Source of the DNA: JAITVB01 sp031553805
GTDB taxonomy: Bacteria > Bacteroidota > Bacteroidia > Bacteroidales > Rikenellaceae
Direction: 5' to 3'
NCBI GenBank assembly: GCA_031553805.1
Contig: JAVBLC010000002.1
Span: 62,001-126,000, forward strand
DNA: 64,000 nucleotides
Of the stretch, positions 25,623 to 35,055 are shown piece by piece. A program made the position numbers and the translations under genes. Position 1 is the first letter of the stretch; each line of letters starts with the position of its first letter. The notes under the pieces were generated by a model. The model saw nothing but the letters and a program-made list of their open reading frames with translations, was not told the origin of the DNA and did no database searches.

Positions 25623-28600
25623 ATGAAAGATTTATCACTCGACTATTTGTTTGAAGTAAGCTGGGAGGTTTGTAACAAAGTGGGAGGTATCCACACCGTG
25701 ATCGCCACCAAAGCACTGACCGTTTCCAATCAGCTCCAAGAACGATATTTGGTCATCGGCCCGGATGTGAACCGTGAGTCGGCCAACCCCGAATTTGAAG
25801 AAGACCCGAACCTGCTCAAGGCGTGGCGCCAGGCGGTGTACGAACAGGGCATCCGCATCCGTGTGGGCCATTGGAAGATTGCCGGCAACCCGATCGCCGT
25901 GTTGGTCGATTTTAGTAATTTCTTCAATCATAAAGACAAGGTACTTAAGGAGTTGTGGGAGTCGTATAAGGTCGATTCGATCAGCGGCGGCTGGGACTAC
26001 ATCGAACCGGTGCTCTTCGGCTATGCCGCGGGTAAGGTGATCGAGAGTTACGCCCAGACTTTTTGCAAATCGACCGACCGCATGGCGGCCCACTTCCACG
26101 AATGGATGACCGCCAGCGGCGGCCTCTACCTGCGCAACAATTTTCCGTATATCGCCAATGTGTTTACCACCCATGCGACGGTTATGGGCCGTTGCATCGC
26201 CGGTAACGGACTGCCCTTGTACGGCGACCTGGAGCGTTTCAACGCAGACCAGCTTGCGTCGCAGTTCGGCGTGTCGGCCAAGCACTCGATCGAGCGCACG
26301 GCGGCCAACCAGTTTGACTGTTTCGCCACGGTGAGCGACCTGACGGCCCGCGAGTGCAAATACCTGCTCGGTAAAGAGGTCGACCTGGTGACCCCCAACG
26401 GTTTCGAAGACGACTTCGTGTGGAAGGAAGGAGAGTTCGACATCAAACGCCACGAAGGCCGCCAGGCGTTGATCAATGCGGCCGAGGCTTGCTTCGGCAA
26501 AGATTACGAACAGGATCCACTGATCGTGATCACCAGCGGCCGCTACGAATTCAAGAACAAGGGGATCGACGTTTTTATCGATTCGCTCATTGAGTTGTCC
26601 GAACGCGAGGACCTGAACCGCGATGTGTTGGCCGTGATCGCCGTGCCGGCGGGCAACAACGGGCCGCGCAAAGACCTGCAGGCCCGCCTGGCCGACCCGT
26701 CGGCCCCGATCGACCCCCATCAGCTGCGCAACACGACCCACTATCTGAGCGATCCCGATTCGGACCCCTCAGTGTGCCGCATCCGGGGTACGAAACTGGC
26801 CGATCGGGCATCGAAAGTGCAGGTGCTGTTTGTCCCCACCTATTTAAATGGCGCCGACGGCATTTTCAATAAACATTACTATGAATTGCTGGTCGGATGT
26901 GATATTTCCGTTTTCCCGTCCTACTACGAACCGTGGGGCTACACGCCGCTCGAAAGCATCGCGTTCTCGGTGCCGACGGTGACCACCACGCTGACCGGTT
27001 TCGGCCTGTGGGTCGACCAGTATTGCGACGAGGAGGGCCATATCGGCGTCGAGGTGATCAACCGCAACGATACCAACGACAAAGAGGTGGTCGATAACCT
27101 GTCGAAAGCGCTCTACCGCTACCTTATTATGAGTCCGGGCGAGCTGGGCGTGGTGCGTGCTTCGGCGCTGAAGATCTCCGAGATCGCGCTATGGGACAAC
27201 CTGATCGACTACTACGCCGAGGCCTACAACCGGGCGTTGGAGAGCGTGTCGTACCGCACCAACCGGGTGACGATCGACGGCGGCGCCAAAACCGAGCAGA
27301 TCAATTTCGTTAAGCAACAGCTCGAAAGCAACCACCCCAACTGGGTGCGTTTGATGATCGAGCGCGATATCCCCGAACGCTTGCGCCCGCTCGAAGAGTT
27401 GAGCAAAAACATCTGGTGGTCGTGGACACTCGACGCGCATGAATTGTTCGAATACATCGACGACGATTTCTGGCGTGCCTGTGAAAAGAACCCGATCGAT
27501 TTTCTCGATAAACTGAGTTACAAGCGCTTCAAGGAATTGGAGGCCGACAAGGTGTTTCTCGAGAAACTCGACACGGTCTACGCCCAGTTCCGCGCCTATA
27601 TGGACGAGAAAAAGAAGCCGAGCGTAGCCTATTTCAGTATGGAATACGGGCTGCACAACTCGCTGAAAATCTACTCGGGCGGCTTGGGTATCCTGGCCGG
27701 CGACTACCTCAAGGAGGCGAGCGACAAGAACGTGCCGATGGTGGCCGTCGGGTTGCTCTACCGCTATGGCTACTTCACCCAGCGCCTTTCAGGCGCGGGC
27801 GACCAGGAAGCCAGCTACGAAGAACAAAATTTTTCGAAACTTCCGATTTCGCCGCTGCGTGACGCCCAAGGCAACTGGACTTCTATCCAGATCGCTTTCC
27901 CGGGCCGCACGGTGACCGCGCGTATCTGGCGTTGCGACGTGGGCCGCACCGAGCTTTACCTGCTCGATACCGACCACGACCTGAACCTCGACGAAGACCG
28001 CTCGATCACCTACCACCTCTACGGGGGCGACTGGGAAAACCGCCTCAAGCAGGAGCTCCTGCTCGGTATCGGCGGTATCCGCACGCTGCGCGAGCTGAAG
28101 ATCGTGGCCGACGTCTACCACTGCAACGAGGGCCACGCCGCTTTCATCGGCATCGAGCGCATCCGCAACCTGATCGAAAAGTATAAACTGAGCTTCAGCG
28201 AAGCGCTCGAAGTGGTGCGTTCGTCGTCGTTGTTCACCACCCACACCCCGGTTCCTGCTGGCCACGATGCGTTCCCCGAGTCGATGATCCGCCAGTATAT
28301 TTCGCACTATCCCGATCGATTGGACATTACCTGGGAACAATTCATCAACCTGGGTAAGACCAACCCGAACGACCCCAACGAGCGTTTTTCGATGAGTGTC
28401 CTCGCTTGCAACCTGTCGCAGGAAGTGAACGGAGTGAGCTGGCTCCACGGCGAGGTGAGCAAGCAAATCCTCGGCGGCCTGTGGCCGGGCTATTTCCCCG
28501 ACGAGCTGCACATCAGTTACGTGACCAACGGCGTGCATTTCCCGTCATGGACCGCAGCGCATTTAAGAAGGATGTACACGAAAGCGTTCGGCGAAGAGTT

Positions 28601-29861
28601 CAAAAAACCGAATTACGACCTCAAGTGCTTCCAGGGCATCCACTCGGTCGATGACAAGGAGCTCTGGCAACAACGTCTTTTCCTCAAGGAAAAGCTGGTG
28701 GCCCAGATCAAGAAGCGCGTCTCCGATCCGAAGCAGTTCCGTTTCGACTCGCCTCGCCAGATGGTGCAGATACAGGAGTCGCTTCGTCCCGATGTGCTGA
28801 CGATCGGTTTTGCCCGCCGTTTTGCTACCTATAAACGAGCATACCTATTGCTTACAAACCTCGACCGCCTCGACCGGATCGTGAACAATCCGCAGCATCC
28901 GGTGCAATTCCTCTTTGCCGGTAAAGCCCATCCCAACGACAAGCCGGGCCAGGACCTGATCAAGCGCATTGTGGAGGTGGCCGCGATGCCCCAGTTCATC
29001 GGTAAGGTGATCTTCCTGCAGAATTACGACATGGAGCTGGCCCGCAAGATGGTGCAGGGTGTCGACGTGTGGCTCAACACCCCGACCCGTCCGCTCGAAG
29101 CGTCGGGTACCAGCGGTGAAAAAGCCGTGATGAACGGCGTGTTGAACTTTAGCGTGCTGGACGGCTGGTGGGTCGAAGGCTACAAGGAGGGCGCCGGTTG
29201 GATGCTGCCTCAGGAACGCACGTTCGAAGACCAGCGTTTCCAGGACGAAATGGACGCCGAAATGATCTACAACACGATCGAGGAAGAGATCGTCCCGAAA
29301 TACTACAACCGCGGGGCCGACAACATTCCTTACGAATGGGTCAAGTCGGTCAAACTGTGTATTGCTGACATCGCGTCGAACTTTACGACAAACCGTATGC
29401 TGACCGATTACGAAAACCGGTTTTACGGAAAACTGCTCGAACGTGGCGGTGCGATGAAGAAAGACGGCTTTGCGATGGCCCGCGAAATAGCCGCCTGGAA
29501 ACGCAACGTGAGCCGCGCCTGGGACCAGGTGAAAGTGCTCGAGGTGCAACACCTCGACATCGGCAAACAGGCGATCAAGACCGGCGGCCACATCTACATC
29601 GAGGTTAAGGTCGACATCTGCACCCTGCGCCCGGAAGATATCGGCGTGGAAATGGTGGTGGCCGAGCAGATCACCGAGGGCCGTGTGAAGATCCACAGCA
29701 AGCGTCCGTTCGATGTGAAGTCGATCGACGGTTCGGTGGTGACCTATGTGGTCGATGCCGTGACCGAGAACACGGGTACGTTCGACGCGGCGATCCGTCT
29801 CTTCGCGCAAAATCCGAAGTTGCCCCACCGGATGGATTTTGCCTTGGTGAAGTGGGCCTGA
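25623..29861 (+). CDS. Glycogen synthase (GT3)-alpha-glucan phosphorylase (GT35) fusion protein
   Basis: A 1412-residue cytoplasmic protein with two complete glycogen enzymes. Residues 1 to about 550 are a eukaryotic-type GT3 glycogen synthase (LFEVSWEVCNKVGGIHTVIATKA, FHEWMTASGGLYLR, FTTHATVMGRCIAGNG, and the E-x7-E type motif in YYEPWGYTPLES near residue 435). From about residue 583 a phosphorylase of the short type begins with the DUF3417-like NIWWSW segment, continues with ACNLSQEVNGVSWLHGEVS and YVTNGVHFPSW, and has the PLP lysine K1167 in EASGTSGEKAVMNG. One half would add glucose to glycogen and the other remove it as glucose-1-phosphate. It opens a glycogen cluster. The frame is uninterrupted, so the fusion is not a sequencing artefact visible here. 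Confidence 0.93.
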   Translation: MKDLSLDYLFEVSWEVCNKVGGIHTVIATKALTVSNQLQERYLVIGPDVNRESANPEFEEDPNLLKAWRQAVYEQGIRIRVGHWKIAGNPIAVLVDFSNFFNHKDKVLKELWESYKVDSISGGWDYIEPVLFGYAAGKVIESYAQTFCKSTDRMAAHFHEWMTASGGLYLRNNFPYIANVFTTHATVMGRCIAGNGLPLYGDLERFNADQLASQFGVSAKHSIERTAANQFDCFATVSDLTARECKYLLGKEVDLVTPNGFEDDFVWKEGEFDIKRHEGRQALINAAEACFGKDYEQDPLIVITSGRYEFKNKGIDVFIDSLIELSEREDLNRDVLAVIAVPAGNNGPRKDLQARLADPSAPIDPHQLRNTTHYLSDPDSDPSVCRIRGTKLADRASKVQVLFVPTYLNGADGIFNKHYYELLVGCDISVFPSYYEPWGYTPLESIAFSVPTVTTTLTGFGLWVDQYCDEEGHIGVEVINRNDTNDKEVVDNLSKALYRYLIMSPGELGVVRASALKISEIALWDNLIDYYAEAYNRALESVSYRTNRVTIDGGAKTEQINFVKQQLESNHPNWVRLMIERDIPERLRPLEELSKNIWWSWTLDAHELFEYIDDDFWRACEKNPIDFLDKLSYKRFKELEADKVFLEKLDTVYAQFRAYMDEKKKPSVAYFSMEYGLHNSLKIYSGGLGILAGDYLKEASDKNVPMVAVGLLYRYGYFTQRLSGAGDQEASYEEQNFSKLPISPLRDAQGNWTSIQIAFPGRTVTARIWRCDVGRTELYLLDTDHDLNLDEDRSITYHLYGGDWENRLKQELLLGIGGIRTLRELKIVADVYHCNEGHAAFIGIERIRNLIEKYKLSFSEALEVVRSSSLFTTHTPVPAGHDAFPESMIRQYISHYPDRLDITWEQFINLGKTNPNDPNERFSMSVLACNLSQEVNGVSWLHGEVSKQILGGLWPGYFPDELHISYVTNGVHFPSWTAAHLRRMYTKAFGEEFKKPNYDLKCFQGIHSVDDKELWQQRLFLKEKLVAQIKKRVSDPKQFRFDSPRQMVQIQESLRPDVLTIGFARRFATYKRAYLLLTNLDRLDRIVNNPQHPVQFLFAGKAHPNDKPGQDLIKRIVEVAAMPQFIGKVIFLQNYDMELARKMVQGVDVWLNTPTRPLEASGTSGEKAVMNGVLNFSVLDGWWVEGYKEGAGWMLPQERTFEDQRFQDEMDAEMIYNTIEEEIVPKYYNRGADNIPYEWVKSVKLCIADIASNFTTNRMLTDYENRFYGKLLERGGAMKKDGFAMAREIAAWKRNVSRAWDQVKVLEVQHLDIGKQAIKTGGHIYIEVKVDICTLRPEDIGVEMVVAEQITEGRVKIHSKRPFDVKSIDGSVVTYVVDAVTENTGTFDAAIRLFAQNPKLPHRMDFALVKWA

Positions 29862-29928
29862 TCACCCGGCGGCGGTATTGGTAATCGGTCTGATTATCAA
29901 TAAAAAAGACGCATTTAATACTCTTTGG

Positions 29929-29962
29929 ACCGGCGGCGGAAGTTCATGCTTCCGCCGCCGGT
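29929..29962 (+). terminator. Intrinsic terminator after the GT3-GT35 gene
   Basis: A 14-bp perfect stem (ACCGGCGGCGGAAG and its complement) with a 6-base loop, followed by TGTT. It separates the fusion gene from the debranching enzyme gene, which has its own promoter. Confidence 0.75.
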
Positions 29963-30015
29963 TGTTAAATATTGGTGAAATAATTCCGATTTCCGACAAA
30001 AACAGCAGAAAGCCA

Positions 30016-30046
30016 TTGTTTTATCGGAATATTTTCTTTATATTTC
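30016..30046 (+). promoter_or_regulatory. Candidate promoter of the debranching enzyme-GT4-GH57 operon
   Basis: TTG (30016-30018), 20 bases, TATATTTC (30039-30046), one base off the TAnnTTTG consensus; 44 bases before the start at 30090. Confidence 0.5.
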
Positions 30047-30089
30047 GCAAAAGAAACCTACTTTTTCATCAACATAACGACTTTTAAAT

Positions 30090-32168
30090 ATGTCGATTCT
30101 CAGTTTTGATAAACAGAAATTAGGAAACCTCGAGTATTCGCTCCAGCGGGAAATATTGTGCACGAACCGGGCGGGCGGCTACCTGAGCACCACGATCGTG
30201 GGTTGCAATACCCGAAAATATCACGGGCTGATGGTTTGCCCGATCGAGGCGTTCGACAACGAAAATCACGTGTTGCTCTCGTCGTTGGACGAAACCGTAA
30301 TCCAGCACGAGCAACTGTTCAATCTGGCGATCCATCGCTTTCCGGGTATTTACGAGCCGCGGGGACACAAATACATCATCGACTTCAATTTCAACCCCAA
30401 CTCGACGATCACTTACCGTGTGGGGGGGGTACAACTGAAAAAGGAACTGCTCTGGATTCACTCGCGCCAGCAATTGCTGATCCGCTATACGCTGATGGAG
30501 GCTGCCTCGCCGACCCGCCTGCGCCTGCGGCCGTTCCTTGCCTTCCGCCAGGTGCATATGCTCTCGCACGCCAATATGGTGGCCGACGGCCGCTCGTTCC
30601 CGATCAAAAATGGGGTGAAGTCGAAACTCTACTCGCATTTCCCGTGGTTGCATATGCAACTCAACGCGCCCCACGAATTTGTGTCGGGCCCCGATTGGTT
30701 TTATAATTTCGAATATGCCGAGGAATACAAGCGTGGCTATCCGTCGCACGAAGACTTGTTGACCACCGGCTTCTTCGAGATCGAAATCGAAAAGGGCAAG
30801 CCCATTATCTTCTCGGCGTCGACCGTGGAGATCGACCCGGCGGAATTGGCCCAGCTTTTCGACGAGGAACGCGCCCGCCGCACGCAGAAGACCGAATTCC
30901 TGCCCTGCCTGCGCCACTCGGCGCGTCAGTTCGTTGTGCGTCTGGGCAACAAGACCGAGGTGGTGGCCGGTTACCCGTGGTTCGGCCGCTGGGGACGCGA
31001 CACGTTCATCTCGCTGCCGGGAATCACGCTCACTCAGGGCGACGTGAAAAGCTGCCGCGAGGTGATCGACACGATGGTTTCCGAAATGAAAGACGGCCTA
31101 TTCCCGAATATGGGCAGCGCCTACAACTCGGTCGATGCGCCACTGTGGTTTTTCTGGACGTTGCAACAACTCGAAAAACACCTTTCTCCCGAGGAAATCT
31201 GGCAGTATTACGGCGAAAAGATGAAATCGATCCTCGAAGCGTTCAAGCGGGGCATAGGATATGCTATACGGATTGATGACAACGGGCTGGTGTGGGCCTC
31301 TCAGAAAGGCTATGCCCTGACTTGGATGGACGCCATTGTCGATGGGGTGCCGGTGACGGGCCGCGACGGTTACCAGGTCGAGATCAACGCGCTGTGGTAT
31401 AACGCGGTGTGCTACACGCTGGAGCTGGCGAAGAAGTTCAAGGACAATTCCTTCGTCAAATCGTGGGAAGCGTTGCCGGAACAGATCAAGGAATCGTTCT
31501 GCGACCGCTTCTGGTACTCCGAGGGCGGTTACCTGGCCGATTATGTGAACCCGGACGAAACCAACACTTTCATCCGGTCGAACCAGATCATCGCCTGCGC
31601 ATTGCCATACACGATGCTGGGCGAGGCGGCGAAACAAAAAGTGGTCGGAGTGGTGCGGCAACATCTGCTCACCCCGCGGGGGCTGCGTACGCTTTCGCCC
31701 CGCAACCCGCTCTACAAGGGGCGTTACGAAGGCGACCAGTCCGAGCGCGACCGCGCTTACCACCAGGGTACTGTGTGGGTATGGCAACTGGAACATTACG
31801 TGAAGACCTGCTTCGACTTGTGGGGCGTGGATTTCCTGCACCAGGCGAAAGAGATATTGAATGGCTTCCAGGACGAGATCATCGAATACGGCATCGGGTC
31901 GATCGCCGAGATCTTCGAGGGCGACCCGCCGCACGCGGCACGCGGTGCAATTTCGCAGGCGTGGAGCGTGGGCGCCGTGTTGCGCATCAACGAAATGATC
32001 GGCGAGGTCGAGGCTCGTGGGGCAGCTTCCCCGCTGGTCGCCAAACCAGCCAAATCGGCCAAACCGGGTGCGAAAGCCAAAGCTCCGGCCAAGGCTAAAC
32101 CCGCGGAAAAAGCAACCAAACCGGTTGCAGTCAAAAAAACGACTGCGGTGAAGACGAAGAAAGCATAA
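30090..32168 (+). CDS. Glycogen debranching enzyme (amylo-alpha-1,6-glucosidase type, GH133-like)
   Basis: A 692-residue enzyme expected to hydrolyse alpha-1,6 branch points of glycogen. The N-terminal GDE domain shows NRAGGYLSTTIVGCNTRKYHGLMV, and the (alpha/alpha)6 catalytic part begins with VVAGYPWFGRWGRDTFISLPG (about residue 293) and continues with MGSAYNSVDAPLWFFW and EGDQSERDRAYHQGTVWVW. Residues from about 645 to the end are a low-complexity Lys/Ala/Pro tail (AKPAKSAKPGAKAKAPAKAK...), highly basic and probably disordered; it is not part of the enzyme fold. It is followed by a GT4 and a GH57 gene in the same direction. Confidence 0.9.
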   Translation: MSILSFDKQKLGNLEYSLQREILCTNRAGGYLSTTIVGCNTRKYHGLMVCPIEAFDNENHVLLSSLDETVIQHEQLFNLAIHRFPGIYEPRGHKYIIDFNFNPNSTITYRVGGVQLKKELLWIHSRQQLLIRYTLMEAASPTRLRLRPFLAFRQVHMLSHANMVADGRSFPIKNGVKSKLYSHFPWLHMQLNAPHEFVSGPDWFYNFEYAEEYKRGYPSHEDLLTTGFFEIEIEKGKPIIFSASTVEIDPAELAQLFDEERARRTQKTEFLPCLRHSARQFVVRLGNKTEVVAGYPWFGRWGRDTFISLPGITLTQGDVKSCREVIDTMVSEMKDGLFPNMGSAYNSVDAPLWFFWTLQQLEKHLSPEEIWQYYGEKMKSILEAFKRGIGYAIRIDDNGLVWASQKGYALTWMDAIVDGVPVTGRDGYQVEINALWYNAVCYTLELAKKFKDNSFVKSWEALPEQIKESFCDRFWYSEGGYLADYVNPDETNTFIRSNQIIACALPYTMLGEAAKQKVVGVVRQHLLTPRGLRTLSPRNPLYKGRYEGDQSERDRAYHQGTVWVWQLEHYVKTCFDLWGVDFLHQAKEILNGFQDEIIEYGIGSIAEIFEGDPPHAARGAISQAWSVGAVLRINEMIGEVEARGAASPLVAKPAKSAKPGAKAKAPAKAKPAEKATKPVAVKKTTAVKTKKA

Positions 32169-32231
32169 AAGAAAGAGTGAAAGGGTAATGTGAGAGGGAT
32201 GGTTTATAAGCAAAGAAATGAAAGAAAAACT

Positions 32232-33515
32232 ATGAGAGTACTAATGTTCGGATGGGAGTTTCCTCCCCACATTGCCGGGGGCCTCGGCACGGCGTGCTAC
32301 GGGTTGACCCGCGGGCTGGCCAAGCACGGGGTCGAGGTGAAGTTCGTCGTCCCCAGGGCCTATGGCGACGAGGACCAGCGCTTTGCACGGATCCTCAGCG
32401 CGAGTGACGTCGACACGCTCTACGGCGGAAACTTCAGCGAAAGTTTTTGGGAAAAACTCACGTTCATCCATATCGATTCAAACCTGGTACCTTACGTGTC
32501 GCCGGAAGATTTTTTGACTATTTCCGAGGAGAACCGGCTGACGGCCGAGAATACCTGGGCCGATGTCTGGAAGGAACGCTACACTTTTTCCGGGAAATAC
32601 GGCGCCAACCTGATGGAAGAAGTGGCCCGTTACGCGATGGTGGCGGCTCAAGTGGCACGGGATTTGGAGGGACAATTCGACGTGATCCACGCCCACGACT
32701 GGTTGACCTACTACGCCGGGATCGCCGCCAAGATGGTGTCGGGCAAACCGCTGGTGGTGCATATGCACGCCACCGAGTTCGACCGCAGCGGCGAGAACGT
32801 CAATCCCGAGGTCTATAACATCGAGCGCACGGGGATGCACGCTGCCGACCGGGTGGTGGCGGTGAGCAACCTGACGCGCAACATTGTGATCGAAAAATAC
32901 GGCGTGCCGGCCGACCGGGTGGTAACCGTCCACAATGCGGTGCGCTTCAAAACGGACGAAGTGGCCGAGGTCGAACGCGGGGTCGACGACAAGATCGTTA
33001 CTTTCCTCGGGCGGATCACCTACCAAAAAGGGCCCGACTACTTTGTCGAAGCGGCAGCCAAGGTGTTGAAACAGGTGCCCAATGTGCGCTTCGTGATGGC
33101 GGGCAGCGGCGACATGATGAACCACGTCGTGCGCCGGGTGGCCAAGCTGGGCATCGCCGACCGGTTCCACTTCACGGGGTTCCTGCGCGGCGAGGAGGTA
33201 CAGCGGATGTTCGCCCTGAGCGACGTCTACATCATGCCTTCGGTCTCGGAACCGTTCGGGATTTCACCGCTCGAGGCGATGAAATCCAATGTGCCGGTGA
33301 TCATCTCCAAACAGTCGGGGGTGGCCGAGGTACTGAAATTTGCGGTCAAAGTCGACTATTGGGACGTCGATGCGATGGCCGATGCCATATATGGACTGAT
33401 TACCTATCCGGCCCTCTCGCGGATGTTTATCGCCAAGGGCCAGGAAGAGGTCAACAACCTCAAGTGGGACAAAGCCGCCGGCGAAGTGGCCGAGGTCTAC
33501 CGCTCGGTCCTGTAG
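32232..33515 (+). CDS. GT4/GT5-type glycosyltransferase of the glycogen cluster
   Basis: A 427-residue GT-B glycosyltransferase. The start at 32232 gives MRVLMFGWEFPPHIAGGLG, the expected first strand and Gly-rich loop; the earlier ATG at 32190 would add 14 residues of poor character. Other features are HAHDWLTYYAGIAAK, HMHATEFDRSG, FLGRITYQKGPDYFVEAA and the E-x7-E motif in PFGISPLEAMK. The GG loop and HAHDW pattern resemble bacterial glycogen synthase-like enzymes, and its place between a debranching enzyme and a GH57 amylase suggests a role in alpha-glucan building. Donor and acceptor cannot be told from the sequence. Confidence 0.85.
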   Translation: MRVLMFGWEFPPHIAGGLGTACYGLTRGLAKHGVEVKFVVPRAYGDEDQRFARILSASDVDTLYGGNFSESFWEKLTFIHIDSNLVPYVSPEDFLTISEENRLTAENTWADVWKERYTFSGKYGANLMEEVARYAMVAAQVARDLEGQFDVIHAHDWLTYYAGIAAKMVSGKPLVVHMHATEFDRSGENVNPEVYNIERTGMHAADRVVAVSNLTRNIVIEKYGVPADRVVTVHNAVRFKTDEVAEVERGVDDKIVTFLGRITYQKGPDYFVEAAAKVLKQVPNVRFVMAGSGDMMNHVVRRVAKLGIADRFHFTGFLRGEEVQRMFALSDVYIMPSVSEPFGISPLEAMKSNVPVIISKQSGVAEVLKFAVKVDYWDVDAMADAIYGLITYPALSRMFIAKGQEEVNNLKWDKAAGEVAEVYRSVL

Positions 33516-33547
33516 TCCGCTAAACGATAACGAAAAAACAGCGCATT

Positions 33548-34774
33548 ATGAAAACTATATGCTTATATTTCCAGGTCCACCAGCCGCTACGGCTCAAAAA
33601 GTACCGTTTCTTTAACATGGGCAAGGACCACCACTATCTCGACGATTTTGCCAACCGTTCGATCATGCAGAAAGTAGCCGAGCGTTGCTACCTGCCGATG
33701 AACGAGTGTCTGTTGGAAATGATTAAGGAAAACGGCAAAAAGTTTAAGGTGAGTTTCTCGATATCGGGCATCGCCATCGAGCAATTTAAGGTCTATGCCC
33801 CCGACGTGCTGAAAAGTTTCAAAGCGCTGGCCGACACGGGCTGTATCGAATTCCTGGCCGAAACCTACGCCCACTCGCTGGCTTCGCTCATCAGCCGCGA
33901 CGAATTCGAAGACCAGGTGCGCCAGCACAGCGCGATGATCGAGAAAGAGTTCGGGAAAAAACCGACCACGTTCCGCAATACCGAGCTGATCTATTCCGAC
34001 CACATCGGCGAAATCGTAGCCGACATGGGTTTTAAAACGATGTTGGCCGAAGGAGCGAAACACATCCTGGGGTGGAAGAGTCCCAACTACGTTTATGCCA
34101 ATGCAGCCAATCCGCGCCTGCGCTTGTTGCTTCGCAACTTTAAGCTGAGCGATGACATCGCTTTCCGGTTCTCGGACTGCGGGTGGAGCGAATGGCCGCT
34201 GACGGTCGACAAATACGTCGAATGGATCACTCATCCCGACCTGCCGGGCGACGTGGTCAACCTTTTTATGGACTATGAAACCTTTGGCGAACACCAGTGG
34301 GCCGAAACGGGCATTTTTGACTTTATGAAGCATCTGCCGAAGCTGGCCCTCAAGACAGGCGAGATCGAATTCAAGACCCCGTCAGAAGTGTCGGCCAAAT
34401 ACCAGCCGGTGGCCGTCTTGCACTCGCCGTACCCCATTTCGTGGGCCGACGAGGAGCGCGACGTGACGGCCTGGCTCGGCAACGAACTTCAGGACGAGGC
34501 CTTCAAAAACCTGTATGTCCAGAAGGAAAAGGTCGAATTGCTGAACGACGAGAACCTGAACCGCGTGTGGAGTTTCCTGCAGACGTCCGACCATTTCTAC
34601 TATATGGCGACGAAGTGGTTTTCGGACGGCGACGTGCACAGTTATTTCAATCCGTACGACACGCCCTACGAAGCGTTTATCAACTACATGAACGTGGTGA
34701 GCGATTTCACCCGCGAAGTCAATCTCCGCTGGGAGGAGAAGCTCAAGGAGCAGGCGCAGCAGATTACGGCTTGA
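33548..34774 (+). CDS. GH57 family alpha-amylase-like enzyme
   Basis: A 408-residue cytoplasmic GH57 glycosidase. The five GH57 regions can be traced: FQVHQPLR (region 1), SFSISGIAIEQ (2), FRNTELIYSD with nucleophile E146 (3), FMDYETFGEH with the acid/base aspartate (4) and a late TSDHFYYMATKW segment (5). Members act as alpha-amylase, 4-alpha-glucanotransferase or branching enzyme; the short length and the position fit the alpha-amylase type seen in Bacteroidetes glycogen clusters. It lies 32 bases after the GT4 gene and ends at a strong terminator. Confidence 0.9.
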   Translation: MKTICLYFQVHQPLRLKKYRFFNMGKDHHYLDDFANRSIMQKVAERCYLPMNECLLEMIKENGKKFKVSFSISGIAIEQFKVYAPDVLKSFKALADTGCIEFLAETYAHSLASLISRDEFEDQVRQHSAMIEKEFGKKPTTFRNTELIYSDHIGEIVADMGFKTMLAEGAKHILGWKSPNYVYANAANPRLRLLLRNFKLSDDIAFRFSDCGWSEWPLTVDKYVEWITHPDLPGDVVNLFMDYETFGEHQWAETGIFDFMKHLPKLALKTGEIEFKTPSEVSAKYQPVAVLHSPYPISWADEERDVTAWLGNELQDEAFKNLYVQKEKVELLNDENLNRVWSFLQTSDHFYYMATKWFSDGDVHSYFNPYDTPYEAFINYMNVVSDFTREVNLRWEEKLKEQAQQITA

Positions 34775-34794
34775 TCCATTCGCATCATCAAACG

Positions 34795-34822
34795 GAAAGC
34801 CGGGCGAAACCGCCCGGCTTTC
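34795..34822 (+). terminator. Intrinsic terminator of the glycogen operon
   Basis: A 12-bp perfect stem (GAAAGCCGGGCG and its complement) with loop AAAC, 20 bases after the GH57 stop. Confidence 0.75.
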
Positions 34823-34881
34823 TGCTTGATGTCGACATTCCACTGGCCCGCCAAGGTTCCCGGAAGGGGCGCGTCGGGCAC

Positions 34882-34903
34882 GCTTTTGTTAGTACAAAAG
34901 TCC
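34882..34903. repeat. Degenerate single hairpin of the ACTTTTGTA...TACAAAAGT type
   Basis: GCTTTTGT, TAG, then TACAAAAGTCC resembles the 11-bp hairpin of the 15.5-kb tandem array, with the outer two pairs lost. It lies between the GH57 terminator and the pckA promoter. Confidence 0.55.
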
Positions 34904-34992
34904 AAAAACTTGCAGGAAAGCGCATTGTCGAGCTGCGAAATTTAAAGCGAATTTTTCCTCGAAAAATTTGCTGTGAATCAAATAACATTTCC

Positions 34993-35000
34993 TATCTTTG
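34993..35000 (+). promoter_or_regulatory. -7 element TATCTTTG of pckA
   Basis: Exact consensus match 55 bases before the start; a TTTG at 34967-34970 is 22 bases upstream, slightly too far for a standard -33 box. Confidence 0.55.
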
Positions 35001-35055
35001 CCGTGATTTTTCATTTTAAAAGGCTAACAAGTAGAATTACAAAAAATAAAAAGCT

